Shown: piece by piece, positions 1-8,564 of the stretch
Layout of the letters: every line of letters begins with the position of its first letter
Position numbering within the stretch: position 1 is the stretch's first letter
DNA from: an uncultured Bacteroides sp.
Lineage (GTDB): Bacteria > Bacteroidota > Bacteroidia > Bacteroidales > Bacteroidaceae
Direction: 5' to 3'
DNA: 64,000 bases
NCBI GenBank assembly: GCA_900555635.1
Contig: USLU01000024.1
Location: forward strand, 1 to 64,000
The notes under the pieces: generated by a model
The model's input: the letters and a program-made list of their open reading frames with translations, nothing else
Told to the model about the DNA's origin: nothing
Databases searched by the model: none
Program-made: the position numbers and the translations under genes

Positions 1-54
1 TAGAGCGTCAGATTGTGGTTCTGAATGTCGTGGGTTCGAGTCCCATCAGTCACC
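1..54 (+). tRNA. tRNA-His (GTG), 3' part only
   Basis: The window opens inside a tRNA gene. The anticodon stem-loop carries GTG, followed by a variable region, a T arm with the GGTTCGAGTCC signature and the 3' acceptor strand. C54 is the likely discriminator base, which suits tRNA-His. The 5' half lies outside the window. Its 3' half is repeated at 9903-9948, so this copy is the one rebuilt by integration of the downstream element. After the acceptor it reads CCT, whereas the displaced copy reads CCA. Confidence 0.9.
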
Positions 55-55
55 C
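10..55 (+). other. attL: tRNA-His 3' end core repeat
   Basis: This 46-bp segment is identical to 9903-9948 and covers the anticodon loop through the acceptor end of tRNA-His. Similarity continues a few bases further, into the AAGAAA-TCCTTA start of the adjoining terminator. Confidence 0.9.
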
Positions 56-60
56 TAAGA

Positions 61-100
61 AAATCCTTATAAGTCAAGCACTTATGAGGATTTTTTCTTT
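61..100 (+). terminator. Rho-independent terminator after tRNA-His (element-borne)
   Basis: A 14-bp stem (61-74 with 80-93, one G-T wobble) with a 5-nt loop is followed by a T-rich tail. It lies inside the element, so it replaces the tRNA's native terminator, now displaced to 9953-9990. Confidence 0.8.
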
Positions 101-157
101 ATATAAATCTATTGTATTACTACTAAATTTTGAGATAAATCCCTCCTAAATCTGTAG

Positions 158-177
158 TTGTTGGTCTATTGTTGTTC
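158..177 (+). repeat. Left subterminal repeat, candidate integrase arm site
   Basis: These 20 bp match 9819-9838 at 18 of 20 positions in the same orientation. The copies lie about 100 bp and 65 bp inside the two att cores. A shorter relative ending TATTGTTGTTC lies at 7396-7406. Position suggests recombinase arm-type binding sites, which is an inference. Confidence 0.45.
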
Positions 178-196
178 CCAAAATACAGGAGTTAAC

Positions 197-1477
197 ATGC
201 TGACATTCAAAGCAGAAATATTAAAAAGTAAACAAAAATCTGATGGCACTTACAATGTGAAGATTAGAATGACTTATAATAGAGAAGTCAAAAGACTATC
301 AACTAATATCTTTGTTAGAGCAAGTGACCTTACCAAGTCACTCAAATTGAAGAATCCTAAACTTATTAAAGAGACTGACAACCTAGTCAGGCAGTATCAA
401 GAGATATGTGCTACTCTTCCCTTAGAAGCATCCACATATACCATAGATGAGATATTGGAGTACATAAAAATAAGTCAAGAGAAGAATAGAACCATAGACT
501 TCATCCAATTCTGCAAAGAGTGGTTAGAGACCACAGAAAGCAGGGGGAAGAAGAATTATAAATCAGCACTCAATGCCTTCATAGCTTATATAGGCAAGGA
601 ACATTTAACTACAAGCCAAGTTACTCAAGATTTATTAAAAGGCTTCATGGAGTATCTACACTTGAAGAGAGCCAAGCAAATAGCAGAACTTGAAAGAAAA
701 GGTAAAAGAATCCCTTCTAACAGAATGCTTTCTCTCTATTTAGGTAGTATCAGACATCTGTTTAATGAAGCTAAGAAGCAATACAATGACTATGACAGAG
801 GCATCATTATCATCCCTAACTCTCCCTTTGAGAACTTCAAAGTTCCTAAACAAGAAGCAACAAGGAAAAGAGCATTATCAACAGAATTAATCAGAAAAAT
901 ATGGGAATTACCCTATATTACTAATATTAGTAATGGTAAGGAAAAAATCTGTCCTTATAATCTTGCTAAAGATTGCTTCATCCTCTCCTTCTGTTTAATG
1001 GGAATGAACTCTATAGACTTATACAATTGTGACAACCTCCAAGACACTATTATAACCTACTACAGAAGCAAGACTACCAAAAGGAGACTTGATAGAGCTA
1101 AAATGCAAGTTAAAATTCTCCCTATCCTTCTGCCACTTGTAAAGAAGTATAAAGATTATACCAGCAAAAGAGTATTCAAATTCTATCAAATGTACAACAC
1201 TGCAAATAACTTTAACAGAGCTATCAATATTGGTTTAAAGGAAGTAGGAAAAATACTCAATATAGATGATTTGGAATACTATGCAGCAAGGCACTCATGG
1301 GCTACTTTAGCAGTCAATAAAGTAGGCATAGACAAATATACAGTCCATGCAGCACTTAATCACATTGATGAAGCAATGAAAGTCACAGACATATACATTG
1401 AAAGAGACTTCAAGATTGAGAATGAAGCAAACTTGAAGGTTCTTCAATATGTATTTGGGAATGACGGGGTAAAGTAG
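197..1477 (+). CDS. Tyrosine recombinase / site-specific integrase
   Basis: This 426-aa protein should catalyse integration and excision of the element at tRNA-His. It has an N-terminal arm-binding region, a SAM-like core-binding domain (roughly residues 90-220) and a C-terminal catalytic domain. The box II arginine is in an ARHSWAT motif (about R365), the late histidine is in ALNH, and the nucleophile tyrosine is about Y400 in DIYIERD. The usual first catalytic arginine seems to be replaced by Met in the LMGM segment; the CTnDOT integrase is also known to lack that Arg. The ATG at 197 is preferred, with AGGAG upstream and a start that matches typical Bacteroidetes integrase N-termini; an in-frame TTG at 158 would add 13 residues. 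All arginines use AGA/AGG and the gene has one CpG. A terminator follows at 1483. Confidence 0.93.
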   Translation: MLTFKAEILKSKQKSDGTYNVKIRMTYNREVKRLSTNIFVRASDLTKSLKLKNPKLIKETDNLVRQYQEICATLPLEASTYTIDEILEYIKISQEKNRTIDFIQFCKEWLETTESRGKKNYKSALNAFIAYIGKEHLTTSQVTQDLLKGFMEYLHLKRAKQIAELERKGKRIPSNRMLSLYLGSIRHLFNEAKKQYNDYDRGIIIIPNSPFENFKVPKQEATRKRALSTELIRKIWELPYITNISNGKEKICPYNLAKDCFILSFCLMGMNSIDLYNCDNLQDTIITYYRSKTTKRRLDRAKMQVKILPILLPLVKKYKDYTSKRVFKFYQMYNTANNFNRAINIGLKEVGKILNIDDLEYYAARHSWATLAVNKVGIDKYTVHAALNHIDEAMKVTDIYIERDFKIENEANLKVLQYVFGNDGVK

Positions 1478-1482
1478 TGTTA

Positions 1483-1524
1483 AAAGAATCTCTGTAGTTG
1501 ATGGACTATGGAGATTCTTTAATA
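1483..1524 (+). terminator. Terminator of the integrase gene
   Basis: Perfect 10-bp arms (AAAGAATCTC and its complement, 1483-1492 and 1511-1520) enclose an 18-nt loop. An AT-rich stretch follows directly, six bases after the integrase stop codon. Confidence 0.7.
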
Positions 1525-1607
1525 TTTTAGTGATATACCTAGAAATATATACATCTAACTTTTTTATATTTGTAATATATTAGAATTTTAGATATACAGT
1601 TTTTATT

Positions 1608-3773
1608 ATGGAGGAAAAATTAAGAACATTAAATGAGGCTATCTATGAGATAGATACTGAATATAATTCAGCATTCAGCATGCTAAATGATGCCATATTT
1701 CAGGATAAAACAAGTATTCCTTTTGTAGGATTGGACTATGCCAATAAAGATGGATTAGATACAGCATGGACTATCAAAATAGAACAAGGGAAAAAAATCG
1801 GTGAAGTTATGGATAGAGTGCCTTTTGGGATTTTAAACAAAACTATCACAGGGCTTGGAGCTACAACTTTGGAAATAGAGAATCAAGAAAGAGACTCCAT
1901 AATTGTCGTTCCTACAAAGTCATTGGCTTATAACAAATGCATATCTTCCAACGCTAAAAAAGGAGATAATTATGCTTTATATATAGGAAGTCCTATGAAA
2001 AGTATAACCAGCAATGTAACTGAAACTAAAATCAGTGCATATATGAATGCCATTACTGGCAAAAGAAAAAAGTTTTTAGTAGTTACTGACAGTTTACCAA
2101 AACTTATATCAACACTTATAAAATTAGGCATAGATGTTTATAATGATTTCTTTTTGATGGTTGATGAAATAGATACTTTACAAGCTGATAGTGTATTCAG
2201 ACCAAAGTTAGAAATCGTAATTGATTATTATTTCAAATTTGATAGAAGGAAAAGGGCGGCTGTATCTGCCACACTTAGAAGCTTTTCAAATCCTCAGCTA
2301 AAAGATGAAGCCTATGTCACTACTATATGGGAAAATAAACCGAGCAGAAATATAAATCTTATTCACACCAACTATGTAGATGATATTGCAGTAGATATAA
2401 TTAAAAAAGTATTGGAGCAAAAGACAGATGATAAAGTTTTAATTGCATACAATTCTTTAGACGGAATTGCAAACTTAATTCTATCATTAGGAGAAAGTTA
2501 TAAAGATAAATGTGGTATATTATGCAGTGAAAGAAACCAAGATAAAGTAAGAGAATACCTTGAAGAAACAGATAATACCATAAATAATAATGGAGAGTTA
2601 CAGAAGCAAATAGTTTTTATGACTTGTGCTTATTTTGCTGGAATAGATATAATAGATAAATGCCACTTAATAGTAATATCTTCTTACCTGCAACCATATA
2701 CATATCTTTCAATAAATCGCATGACACAAATTGCAGGACGATGCAGAAATGGGAATCTATCAGAAACAATTATATATGATACCCCCACCACCTTCCATAG
2801 TTCGGAATTTGCTACAAAAGAATCCTATGAAGAATTTCTGATTAAGAGGGCACAAACTTATGCCACATTCCTTAATACAACAAGAAATGCAGCAATTGAA
2901 GACCCTGACTTAGAACCACTAGTAAAATTTATAGATTCATTTATAGATTATCAAACGAATGTAAAAATGAGGAATAATTACTCAGCTAAAATAGTGAGAC
3001 AGAACTATATATCTAAAGAGTTTATTCCTGCATATTTCAATATTGATGCAATGCTTGAAAAGTGGGAACTTATACACTCACTATATGCTAATAAAGATAA
3101 TTTATATAATGAACTAGCTCTAGACAATAATGTTACTCTAAGTTTTCGATATATCAATAAAGAAGAACACGAATCAACAAATATTAATCAAATTAAAGAA
3201 AAGAATAAAGAAAGAAGAGAAGAGGAAATAGAACTAGCAATTACAAATTTAAACAATAACACCTTAAGTGAGCAAGAAATAGAATTTAGATGCCAACATG
3301 GTGATAGAACCGTTGGTAATTTTTATAAAGCCTATAAAAGATTACAGAGCTATATTCCTAAAGAAAGATTATTAAAAGATTTAAAAGAGAACTATAACGA
3401 CCAAAGAAAGTTAAGAAATTATATTAATTCCGCTATTTTTTGGGCTTTAGATGAAAAACATTCTTTCAAGTTACGTATATTAGCTGAATTTGATTATAGA
3501 ACATTAAAAGACCAACCTAAAGGTATTAGAATTACCCCTACTCAGAAAAGAATAAAACTAAAAACCATTTTCCAGACAGAATTAAAACTGGTAAATCTTA
3601 ATAATGATTCACTTAGTGAGTTTTTTTCTTGCTTCTTTAACACACAAAGAGGAGCAAACAGCACTGATTATATAAAAGGATTAAACCCTAAAAATTTTCC
3701 AACACCGCTTCTAAAAATAACTAATAATGAAAATCTGATACATCTCTTTTTATTTCCAAACAGCGATTTATAA
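1608..3773 (+). CDS. SF2 (DEAD/DEAH-like) helicase-family protein
   Basis: A 721-aa protein with a recognisable superfamily 2 helicase core. It has a degenerate motif I (GLGATTLE, about residues 82-89, without the usual lysine), motif Ia-like VVPTKSLAYNK, Walker B DEID, motif III SATL and motif VI QIAGRCR. The C-terminal 300 residues are Lys/Glu/Asn-rich and unassigned. Such proteins occur in mobile elements and plasmids of Bacteroidetes, where a replication or origin-related role is suspected; that is inference here. It contains about 19 CpG, far more than its neighbours in the element, so it may have a different history. It stands alone between the integrase terminator and a 360-bp gap. Confidence 0.75.
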   Translation: MEEKLRTLNEAIYEIDTEYNSAFSMLNDAIFQDKTSIPFVGLDYANKDGLDTAWTIKIEQGKKIGEVMDRVPFGILNKTITGLGATTLEIENQERDSIIVVPTKSLAYNKCISSNAKKGDNYALYIGSPMKSITSNVTETKISAYMNAITGKRKKFLVVTDSLPKLISTLIKLGIDVYNDFFLMVDEIDTLQADSVFRPKLEIVIDYYFKFDRRKRAAVSATLRSFSNPQLKDEAYVTTIWENKPSRNINLIHTNYVDDIAVDIIKKVLEQKTDDKVLIAYNSLDGIANLILSLGESYKDKCGILCSERNQDKVREYLEETDNTINNNGELQKQIVFMTCAYFAGIDIIDKCHLIVISSYLQPYTYLSINRMTQIAGRCRNGNLSETIIYDTPTTFHSSEFATKESYEEFLIKRAQTYATFLNTTRNAAIEDPDLEPLVKFIDSFIDYQTNVKMRNNYSAKIVRQNYISKEFIPAYFNIDAMLEKWELIHSLYANKDNLYNELALDNNVTLSFRYINKEEHESTNINQIKEKNKERREEEIELAITNLNNNTLSEQEIEFRCQHGDRTVGNFYKAYKRLQSYIPKERLLKDLKENYNDQRKLRNYINSAIFWALDEKHSFKLRILAEFDYRTLKDQPKGIRITPTQKRIKLKTIFQTELKLVNLNNDSLSEFFSCFFNTQRGANSTDYIKGLNPKNFPTPLLKITNNENLIHLFLFPNSDL

Positions 3774-4136
3774 ATATATAGGTAATCCCCAAACTCCCCA
3801 GTTTTCAAATGTTGAGACTGGGGATAACCATATACTGACAGTAGCAATACATAACTATTTTTACCCCACACTTCAAGTATTCTCCAATTTTTTATTTTGT
3901 TTTTTATAAGTCTATATGCTACTTAATTAGCATCAACAGCCCCCTAATCTTGCAATATTGGGCTACTCCCCCTATCATGTTTGTGAGGATGAAGCTAAAG
4001 TAGATTGGATAATGAACTAGAATAGGATGCTCATTACACTGAGATTAATAACACTGCTCATTACTTCCCCCTATGCACTTGAAGGTAATCAAAATTAGAA
4101 TTACCTCATTAAGTACAACAATTAAATTACAAGATT
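3774..4136. other. Non-coding gap with hairpins and short repeats
   Basis: No convincing gene is seen. There is an 8-bp inverted repeat (TCCCCAGT, 3795-3802 with 3817-3824), probably the terminator of the helicase gene. A 9-bp direct repeat GCTCATTAC occurs at 4029-4037 and 4056-4064. A 7-bp inverted repeat AGGTAAT (4083-4089 with 4100-4106) lies just upstream of the next gene and could be an operator. Confidence 0.4.
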
Positions 4137-4406
4137 ATGAGTAAGTTAAAGTTTTTAGAGACAATGACAGTCAATGAGTTCAAGTCTCAGAAGGAAGTTA
4201 AAGCTATTGAAGTGAAGCAGAATCCACACACTGGTAAATGCTTCTTTGTATATGGCTGTGAAACTGGTGCAGTGAGTGACAAGTTTATTAATGGAGAAAT
4301 CACCAATCCAGTTATTTCACAAGTTTGCTCACCTGATACTGGTGATATGTTCTATATGCTCCATCAGAAGGGTGAAGGTGATTGTATGACCTTGGCTACT
4401 TTATGA
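4137..4406 (+). CDS. Small hypothetical protein of the element (89 aa)
   Basis: I do not recognise this family. The 89-residue product is soluble, with no signal peptide or membrane segment. It has a basic middle region (VKQNPHTGKCFFVYGCETG) with two cysteines, and a third and fourth Cys nearer the C-terminus. The gene has no CpG, matching the CpG-poor backbone of the element, which argues that it is a real resident gene. A 7-bp inverted repeat lies about 30 bp upstream. Size and position beside recombination genes suggest a nucleic-acid-related accessory, but nothing in the sequence proves it. Confidence 0.6.
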   Translation: MSKLKFLETMTVNEFKSQKEVKAIEVKQNPHTGKCFFVYGCETGAVSDKFINGEITNPVISQVCSPDTGDMFYMLHQKGEGDCMTLATL

Positions 4407-4436
4407 TTATTAGCAAAAAAAGTACATATTAAACCT

Positions 4437-5006
4437 TCATTTATTGAGTTGATTGTGAAATCCTGGAGTTTCATAGATTGTTTTCAGCATGATTTCAGTA
4501 AATCTCATAATCAACTCAGCTTCAGTTGTTGAATAGTTCTCTAATGTGTGATTAGCAATATTACCCATTTTTAAAATAGAATCTGCCCACGCTTGACCTG
4601 GCTTTGTGACATATCCATTATCTTTAAGATATTGAACATATTTACCAAAGGCTAAATTTTCACCTGCTCCTTCCTCGCAGGCTATGTGCATAAGCAACTT
4701 TCTACAACACATTATGACAGAAGTATAGGCATTTATAGAAAAGCAATTCCTAGCTTCATTGTATAAGTTTCCTATGTTTTCAGGAAGAAACAGAATAGAA
4801 CTTCCGTATACTATACCTGGAGTTTGCTCACTTTCAGATTCATTTATGTATGTAGGTTTATTACAACAAGGACAGATTCTAACAAATTCCTCCGCTGAAT
4901 ACCCTGAATTATATTTTTCCCAACCAACATTTGATGCAACCTCCTTATTGCAATATCCACAGATAAAAGACAATGTCTTAGGAGTAGATGTAGATCCCCA
5001 ACTCAT
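4437..5006 (-). CDS. DUF4145 domain protein with N-terminal zinc ribbon
   Basis: A 189-aa protein with two CxxC pairs near the N-terminus (CGYC at about 16-19, CPCC at about 45-48), predicted to bind zinc, followed by a helical DUF4145 domain (about residues 75-180). The domain shows the conserved CRKLLMHIA and GNIANHT motifs. DUF4145 is related to HEPN folds and often occurs near restriction or other defence genes, so a defence or RNA-related role is possible but unproven. It is the only minus-strand gene of the element and has more CpG than its neighbours, consistent with separately acquired cargo. It is divergent from the ATPase gene at 5060, sharing a 53-bp promoter region. Confidence 0.8.
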   Translation of the reverse strand: MSWGSTSTPKTLSFICGYCNKEVASNVGWEKYNSGYSAEEFVRICPCCNKPTYINESESEQTPGIVYGSSILFLPENIGNLYNEARNCFSINAYTSVIMCCRKLLMHIACEEGAGENLAFGKYVQYLKDNGYVTKPGQAWADSILKMGNIANHTLENYSTTEAELIMRFTEIMLKTIYETPGFHNQLNK

Positions 5007-5059
5007 AATATTATTAATTTATTAAATGCAAATATAATAACTATTACAAACATATTAGT

Positions 5060-5947
5060 ATGAATTTAAGAAAATCATCAAAGAAACAGGCTAAGATAAA
5101 GCTTGCTCTACAAGGCTGTACAGGTAGTGGCAAAACCTATTCTGCACTATTATTAGCCTATGGTCTGACTAATGACTGGACTAAAATAGCCATCATTGAT
5201 AGTGAAAATGGAAGTGCTGATTTATATGCACACTTGGGTAACTACAATGTATTACCCCTTCAAGACAACTTTACACCTGAGACTTATATTGAAGCTATAA
5301 AGGTGTGTGAGGATGCTAATATGGAGGTGATAATCATTGATAGTATCTCTCAATGTTGGGAGAATCTTATAGAGTACCATGCTAACTTACAAGGCAATTC
5401 ATTCACCAACTGGCAGAAGATTACACCAAGAATCAATGCTTTCATGCAGAAGATTCTACAATCCCAAAGCCATGTCATTTGTACTATGAGGTGTAAGCAG
5501 GATTATGTACTTAGTGAAAAGAATGGCAAGATGATTCCTGAGAAAGTGGGGTTAAAAGCAGTTATGAGAGATGGAATAGACTATGAGTTCACTATAGTTT
5601 TTGATATCAATATGAAGCATCAAGCTATAGTAAGCAAAGATAGAACCAATCTATTTGTGAGTAAGCCTGACTTTACAATTACTCAAACTACAGGGCAAAT
5701 AATACTTGATTGGTGTAACAATGGAGTAAACTTAGATGTGATAAAGCAAAAGATAGTACAAGCTAAAACCATTGAAGAACTTACCTCTATCTATCACCAA
5801 TACCCTGAGTGGTATCAACAACTTACATCTGACTTTATGCAGAAGAAAATGCAGCTACAAGAAGAAATTAATAAACCAACAATCAATTACTCACCTAATT
5901 TTATACATTATGGAAGCAATGCAATTAATACCAGTACACAGAACTAA
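5060..5947 (+). CDS. Sak4-like RecA-fold ATPase (AAA family)
   Basis: A 295-aa P-loop ATPase. Walker A is GCTGSGKT (about residues 18-25), and a Walker B-like strand VIIIDSIS lies near residue 95. It resembles phage-type Sak4/RecA-like single-strand annealing ATPases, which help recombination and replication of mobile DNA. The C-terminal 70 residues form a charged tail. The gene contains no CpG at all over 888 bp. The next gene starts 38 bp before its stop in another reading frame, so the two are probably co-expressed. The role in homologous recombination or element replication follows from the family, not from direct evidence. Confidence 0.82.
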   Translation: MNLRKSSKKQAKIKLALQGCTGSGKTYSALLLAYGLTNDWTKIAIIDSENGSADLYAHLGNYNVLPLQDNFTPETYIEAIKVCEDANMEVIIIDSISQCWENLIEYHANLQGNSFTNWQKITPRINAFMQKILQSQSHVICTMRCKQDYVLSEKNGKMIPEKVGLKAVMRDGIDYEFTIVFDINMKHQAIVSKDRTNLFVSKPDFTITQTTGQIILDWCNNGVNLDVIKQKIVQAKTIEELTSIYHQYPEWYQQLTSDFMQKKMQLQEEINKPTINYSPNFIHYGSNAINTSTQN

Positions 5948-6959
5948 TATCTCTGTATTGGCTAACCAAAGGACTAATATTGAAACAATAATACCTATTG
6001 AAGTATTAGAGAATGAACCTACTAGCACTAGAAAAGGTAATAAATTACCATTCATAGAGGCTAACACCAAAGAGGTTACTATTGAGCATCTTAGAAATGA
6101 TTGTGTAGTACCAGTATTCAGCAAGGATAATGAGATAACTATCAGTCACCCTTCATTTATTGACACTGTTTGGGAAGCTGCCAATCAGATATTTCCCAAT
6201 GAGAGAATTGAAGAACCTGCAATTAGAGTAAGCCATGTTATTAAAGGCAGAACACCCGAAGCTATTCATAAACCAGTGAAGGATTTACTTGAATCAGACA
6301 AGACTATTTACTATGAAAGAATGATGTTCTGTTTTGAAATTCCCACTATCCATGAAGACATTGAAGGCAATAGCCTGAATCTTACTATTGGTGGTGTCAG
6401 GGCTTATAATCATGAGAACTTATACAGTAAGAAAGGTGTAGAAAAATTTAAGGTGTTTATTGGCTTCAAAAATCTTATATGCTGTAACATGTGTGTCTCA
6501 ACTGATGGTTATAGGTCAGAGTTAAAGGTAATGAGCACTACTGATTTACTTAACTCAGTGATGAGGCTATTTCAGGAGTACAACATATCCAAACACCTAT
6601 ACTACATGAGTGCTTACAAAGATAGTTATATGACTGAAAGCCAGTTTGCACAGTTCTTAGGTAAAAGTAGATTATATCAATATCTTCCAGTTGAACAGAA
6701 GAAAAGGCTACCTCAAATGCTGATGACTGATACACAGATAGGTATTGTTGCTAAATCATACTATAGTGATGAAAACTTTGCTCTTCCTGACAATCAGAGT
6801 GCTATATCCATGTGGAATGTATATAATTTACTCACTGGGGCTAATAAAAGCAGCTACATAGATAACTTCTTGGATAGGTCACTGAATGCCACACAACTTA
6901 CAGAAGGGCTAAATAAGGCTCTGTATGGCACTAATGAATACAGCTGGTTTATCCAGTAA
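5910..6959 (+). CDS. DUF3871 family protein
   Basis: A 349-aa protein that I place in DUF3871, a family of unknown function found in Bacteroidales mobile elements. There is no signal peptide or membrane segment. The ATG at 5910 (MEAMQLIP...) is preferred over an upstream in-frame ATG at 5772, because that extension overlaps the coding sequence of the ATPase gene and looks unlike protein. Translation overlaps the ATPase gene by 38 bp, suggesting coupled expression and a joint role in DNA handling. One CpG in 1050 bp. Confidence 0.8.
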   Translation: MEAMQLIPVHRTNISVLANQRTNIETIIPIEVLENEPTSTRKGNKLPFIEANTKEVTIEHLRNDCVVPVFSKDNEITISHPSFIDTVWEAANQIFPNERIEEPAIRVSHVIKGRTPEAIHKPVKDLLESDKTIYYERMMFCFEIPTIHEDIEGNSLNLTIGGVRAYNHENLYSKKGVEKFKVFIGFKNLICCNMCVSTDGYRSELKVMSTTDLLNSVMRLFQEYNISKHLYYMSAYKDSYMTESQFAQFLGKSRLYQYLPVEQKKRLPQMLMTDTQIGIVAKSYYSDENFALPDNQSAISMWNVYNLLTGANKSSYIDNFLDRSLNATQLTEGLNKALYGTNEYSWFIQ

Positions 6960-7040
6960 CCAGTTATGATTAGTACTACTTCTTCAACCCCCACCTTATC
7001 TCACTTCTTATATCCATTATGTTAGGAAATTCTTGTTAGC

Positions 7041-7232
7041 CTCATTTACATCCTTATTTATAATATAGAGGTAAGTGAGAAAGGAGGCACTTGTATTCAC
7101 TTCTCTTATAAAAAGAATATAGAAGTGAATACATTCAATAACCTAACACCTTCAAGTGTCTCAGGCTAACCTGAGGAAAGTGTACATCTATCTTTTTAAA
7201 TTTCTATTATATACTATAAGTTAGATGTACAC
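7041..7232. repeat. Cluster of three inverted repeats with AT-rich loops
   Basis: Arms are 7041-7049/7071-7079 (9 bp, one wobble), 7092-7104/7121-7133 (13 bp, perfect) and 7180-7190/7222-7232 (11 bp, perfect). Loops are 21, 16 and 31 nt and AT-rich. The three arm sequences differ. Confidence 0.7.
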
Positions 7233-7407
7233 AATAGCCTCTTAGTTCTGAAAATGAATTATAAGAGTGAGATTTGCAGGTAGATTGATAATCCTCTCAT
7301 TAAACTAATCCATTTCAAGTGGTTAATGAAAGGTGATTAGATGAAGGAGTATTCATAGATTTACATTGAGGTCAATGCTTCATTGTATTGTAGTTTATTG
7401 TTGTTCA

Positions 7408-7440
7408 AGCCTCAGCCTATAATAGGTTGGGGCTTTTAAT
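7408..7440 (+). terminator. Terminator-like hairpin
   Basis: A 12-bp stem beginning AGCCTCAGCCTA, with two G-T wobbles and a 3-nt loop, is followed by TTTT. No gene directly upstream explains it, so it may end a non-coding transcript from the 7.0-7.4 kb region. Confidence 0.5.
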
Positions 7441-7451
7441 TTGATTGAGTT

Positions 7452-7544
7452 ATGACAGAATTTTATTTAATGATGAAATGGATTGTTTTTAATATAGTAG
7501 GTTTGGCAATATACCTATGGTTAGACGGAGATACTAAGAAATAA
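7452..7544 (+). CDS. Possible 30-aa single-pass membrane peptide
   Basis: A short open frame encodes 30 residues: a brief polar start, a hydrophobic stretch (about residues 9-23) and a charged end (DGDTKK). The layout fits a small membrane protein like others in this element, but there is no clear ribosome site and no family match that I know. It lies just after the hairpin at 7408-7440. Confidence 0.3.
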   Translation: MTEFYLMMKWIVFNIVGLAIYLWLDGDTKK

Positions 7545-7916
7545 AGATTAACTTTGTAACACAAGAACATAGCCCATACCTATGGTACTAATATGGATTG
7601 AGACCTATTAAAAGTAGCTTTCAAATGATTGTTTATTTGTGGAAAGTCTTAACTTTGCAACAGAAACAATCAAATGATTGCTAATGAAATAGAAGTTTAA
7701 CAAGACATATTAGAAAAAGAAGTGTTTGCTTCTTACTTGTGAAGTCCTAAAATCACCACTTTGAAGACTAACAATCACAGCAGTAAGGGAGTGAATGCTC
7801 ATACCATCAGGTGTGGGCTTTCCTTGTTTGTGATTGTAGGTGTTGTGGTGATGCCTTGGACTCAGCAGGAAAGTACCACACTTTTTTTTGTGTGGTATGG
7901 CTATAAAAAGAAGAAT

Positions 7917-8564
7917 ATGAATTGGACTATTTTTATTATTGCTATCATTATTCTTATATGGTTGCATCACCTCTATCAAAAGAAAATAGATAGAGAAGAA
8001 AGAAAAGCTAATGTTTCAAGTTGCTCTACAATTCCTCCTTGGCTTTCTCTACGACAGAAATTTAAGTCATACTTAGATTTTAAAGTTATAAAGGAATCTG
8101 CTTCAAGTTTACTAATTGCAAATAATAAGGGAGAAGAATTTTACTTCCAAATGGTAGCTACTAACAATATAATTGTATATAGGGTAAATGGCATTATAAA
8201 AAAAGAATGGAAGTTTCCGTTTTGGGTTCATGAAAATATAATGTATCATGATATAGACCAGTTTTATAAGAAAGAACTTCTAAAAAAAGCTTTACAGCCC
8301 AACATCCCATCTGTTACTTGGAAAGTGAAAGAAGAAAGAAAGTTTACACAAGAAGAAATAGATGCTGTTAGTCAAGCTATAGTAGTAGCCTCCCAATATG
8401 GCAACTCAGTAGAATTTACAATGAAACTAGGTGGTAGATGCACATATATCCCACTTGATAAAAGTTCTAATATAAGTGTAGGAGAGATTGTTGATATGAA
8501 ACAAGCCAAACTTCTAACATTGGAGAAAGAGGGAGAAAGTGATATTGTAAGAGTCAAAATATAG
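7917..8564 (+). CDS. Membrane-anchored hypothetical protein
   Basis: A 215-aa protein with an N-terminal transmembrane helix (about residues 3-18, very Ile-rich), then a basic linker and a soluble domain of about 180 residues. I do not recognise the domain. The ATG at 7917 follows a purine-rich AAAAAGAAG and places the helix at the N-terminus; the in-frame ATG at 7761 adds an implausible leader that crosses a hairpin at 7873-7897. The gene abuts the aspartic protease gene (stop and start are adjacent), so the two are probably one transcript. Confidence 0.65.
   Translation: MNWTIFIIAIIILIWLHHLYQKKIDREERKANVSSCSTIPPWLSLRQKFKSYLDFKVIKESASSLLIANNKGEEFYFQMVATNNIIVYRVNGIIKKEWKFPFWVHENIMYHDIDQFYKKELLKKALQPNIPSVTWKVKEERKFTQEEIDAVSQAIVVASQYGNSVEFTMKLGGRCTYIPLDKSSNISVGEIVDMKQAKLLTLEKEGESDIVRVKI

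Larger units (their letters stand above)
6960..7451. other. Hairpin-rich non-coding region of the element
   Basis: No credible gene is seen. The region holds three successive long inverted repeats (7041-7079, 7092-7133, 7180-7232), a short CTCAGG/CCTGAG hairpin near 7160, and a terminator-like hairpin at 7408-7440. It could be an origin, a regulatory RNA or a recombinase-accessory region. Confidence 0.45.

Noticed and set aside
3668..3871. 67-aa minus-strand frame at the end of the helicase gene
   Set aside because: Overlaps the coding sequence and a terminator-like hairpin, with no recognisable features.
4759..5025. 88-aa plus-strand frame opposite DUF4145
   Set aside because: The minus-strand frame has conserved family motifs and the plus-strand one has none.
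6960..7451. Retron or diversity-generating element
   Set aside because: No reverse transcriptase is present anywhere in the element, so hairpins alone do not support it.
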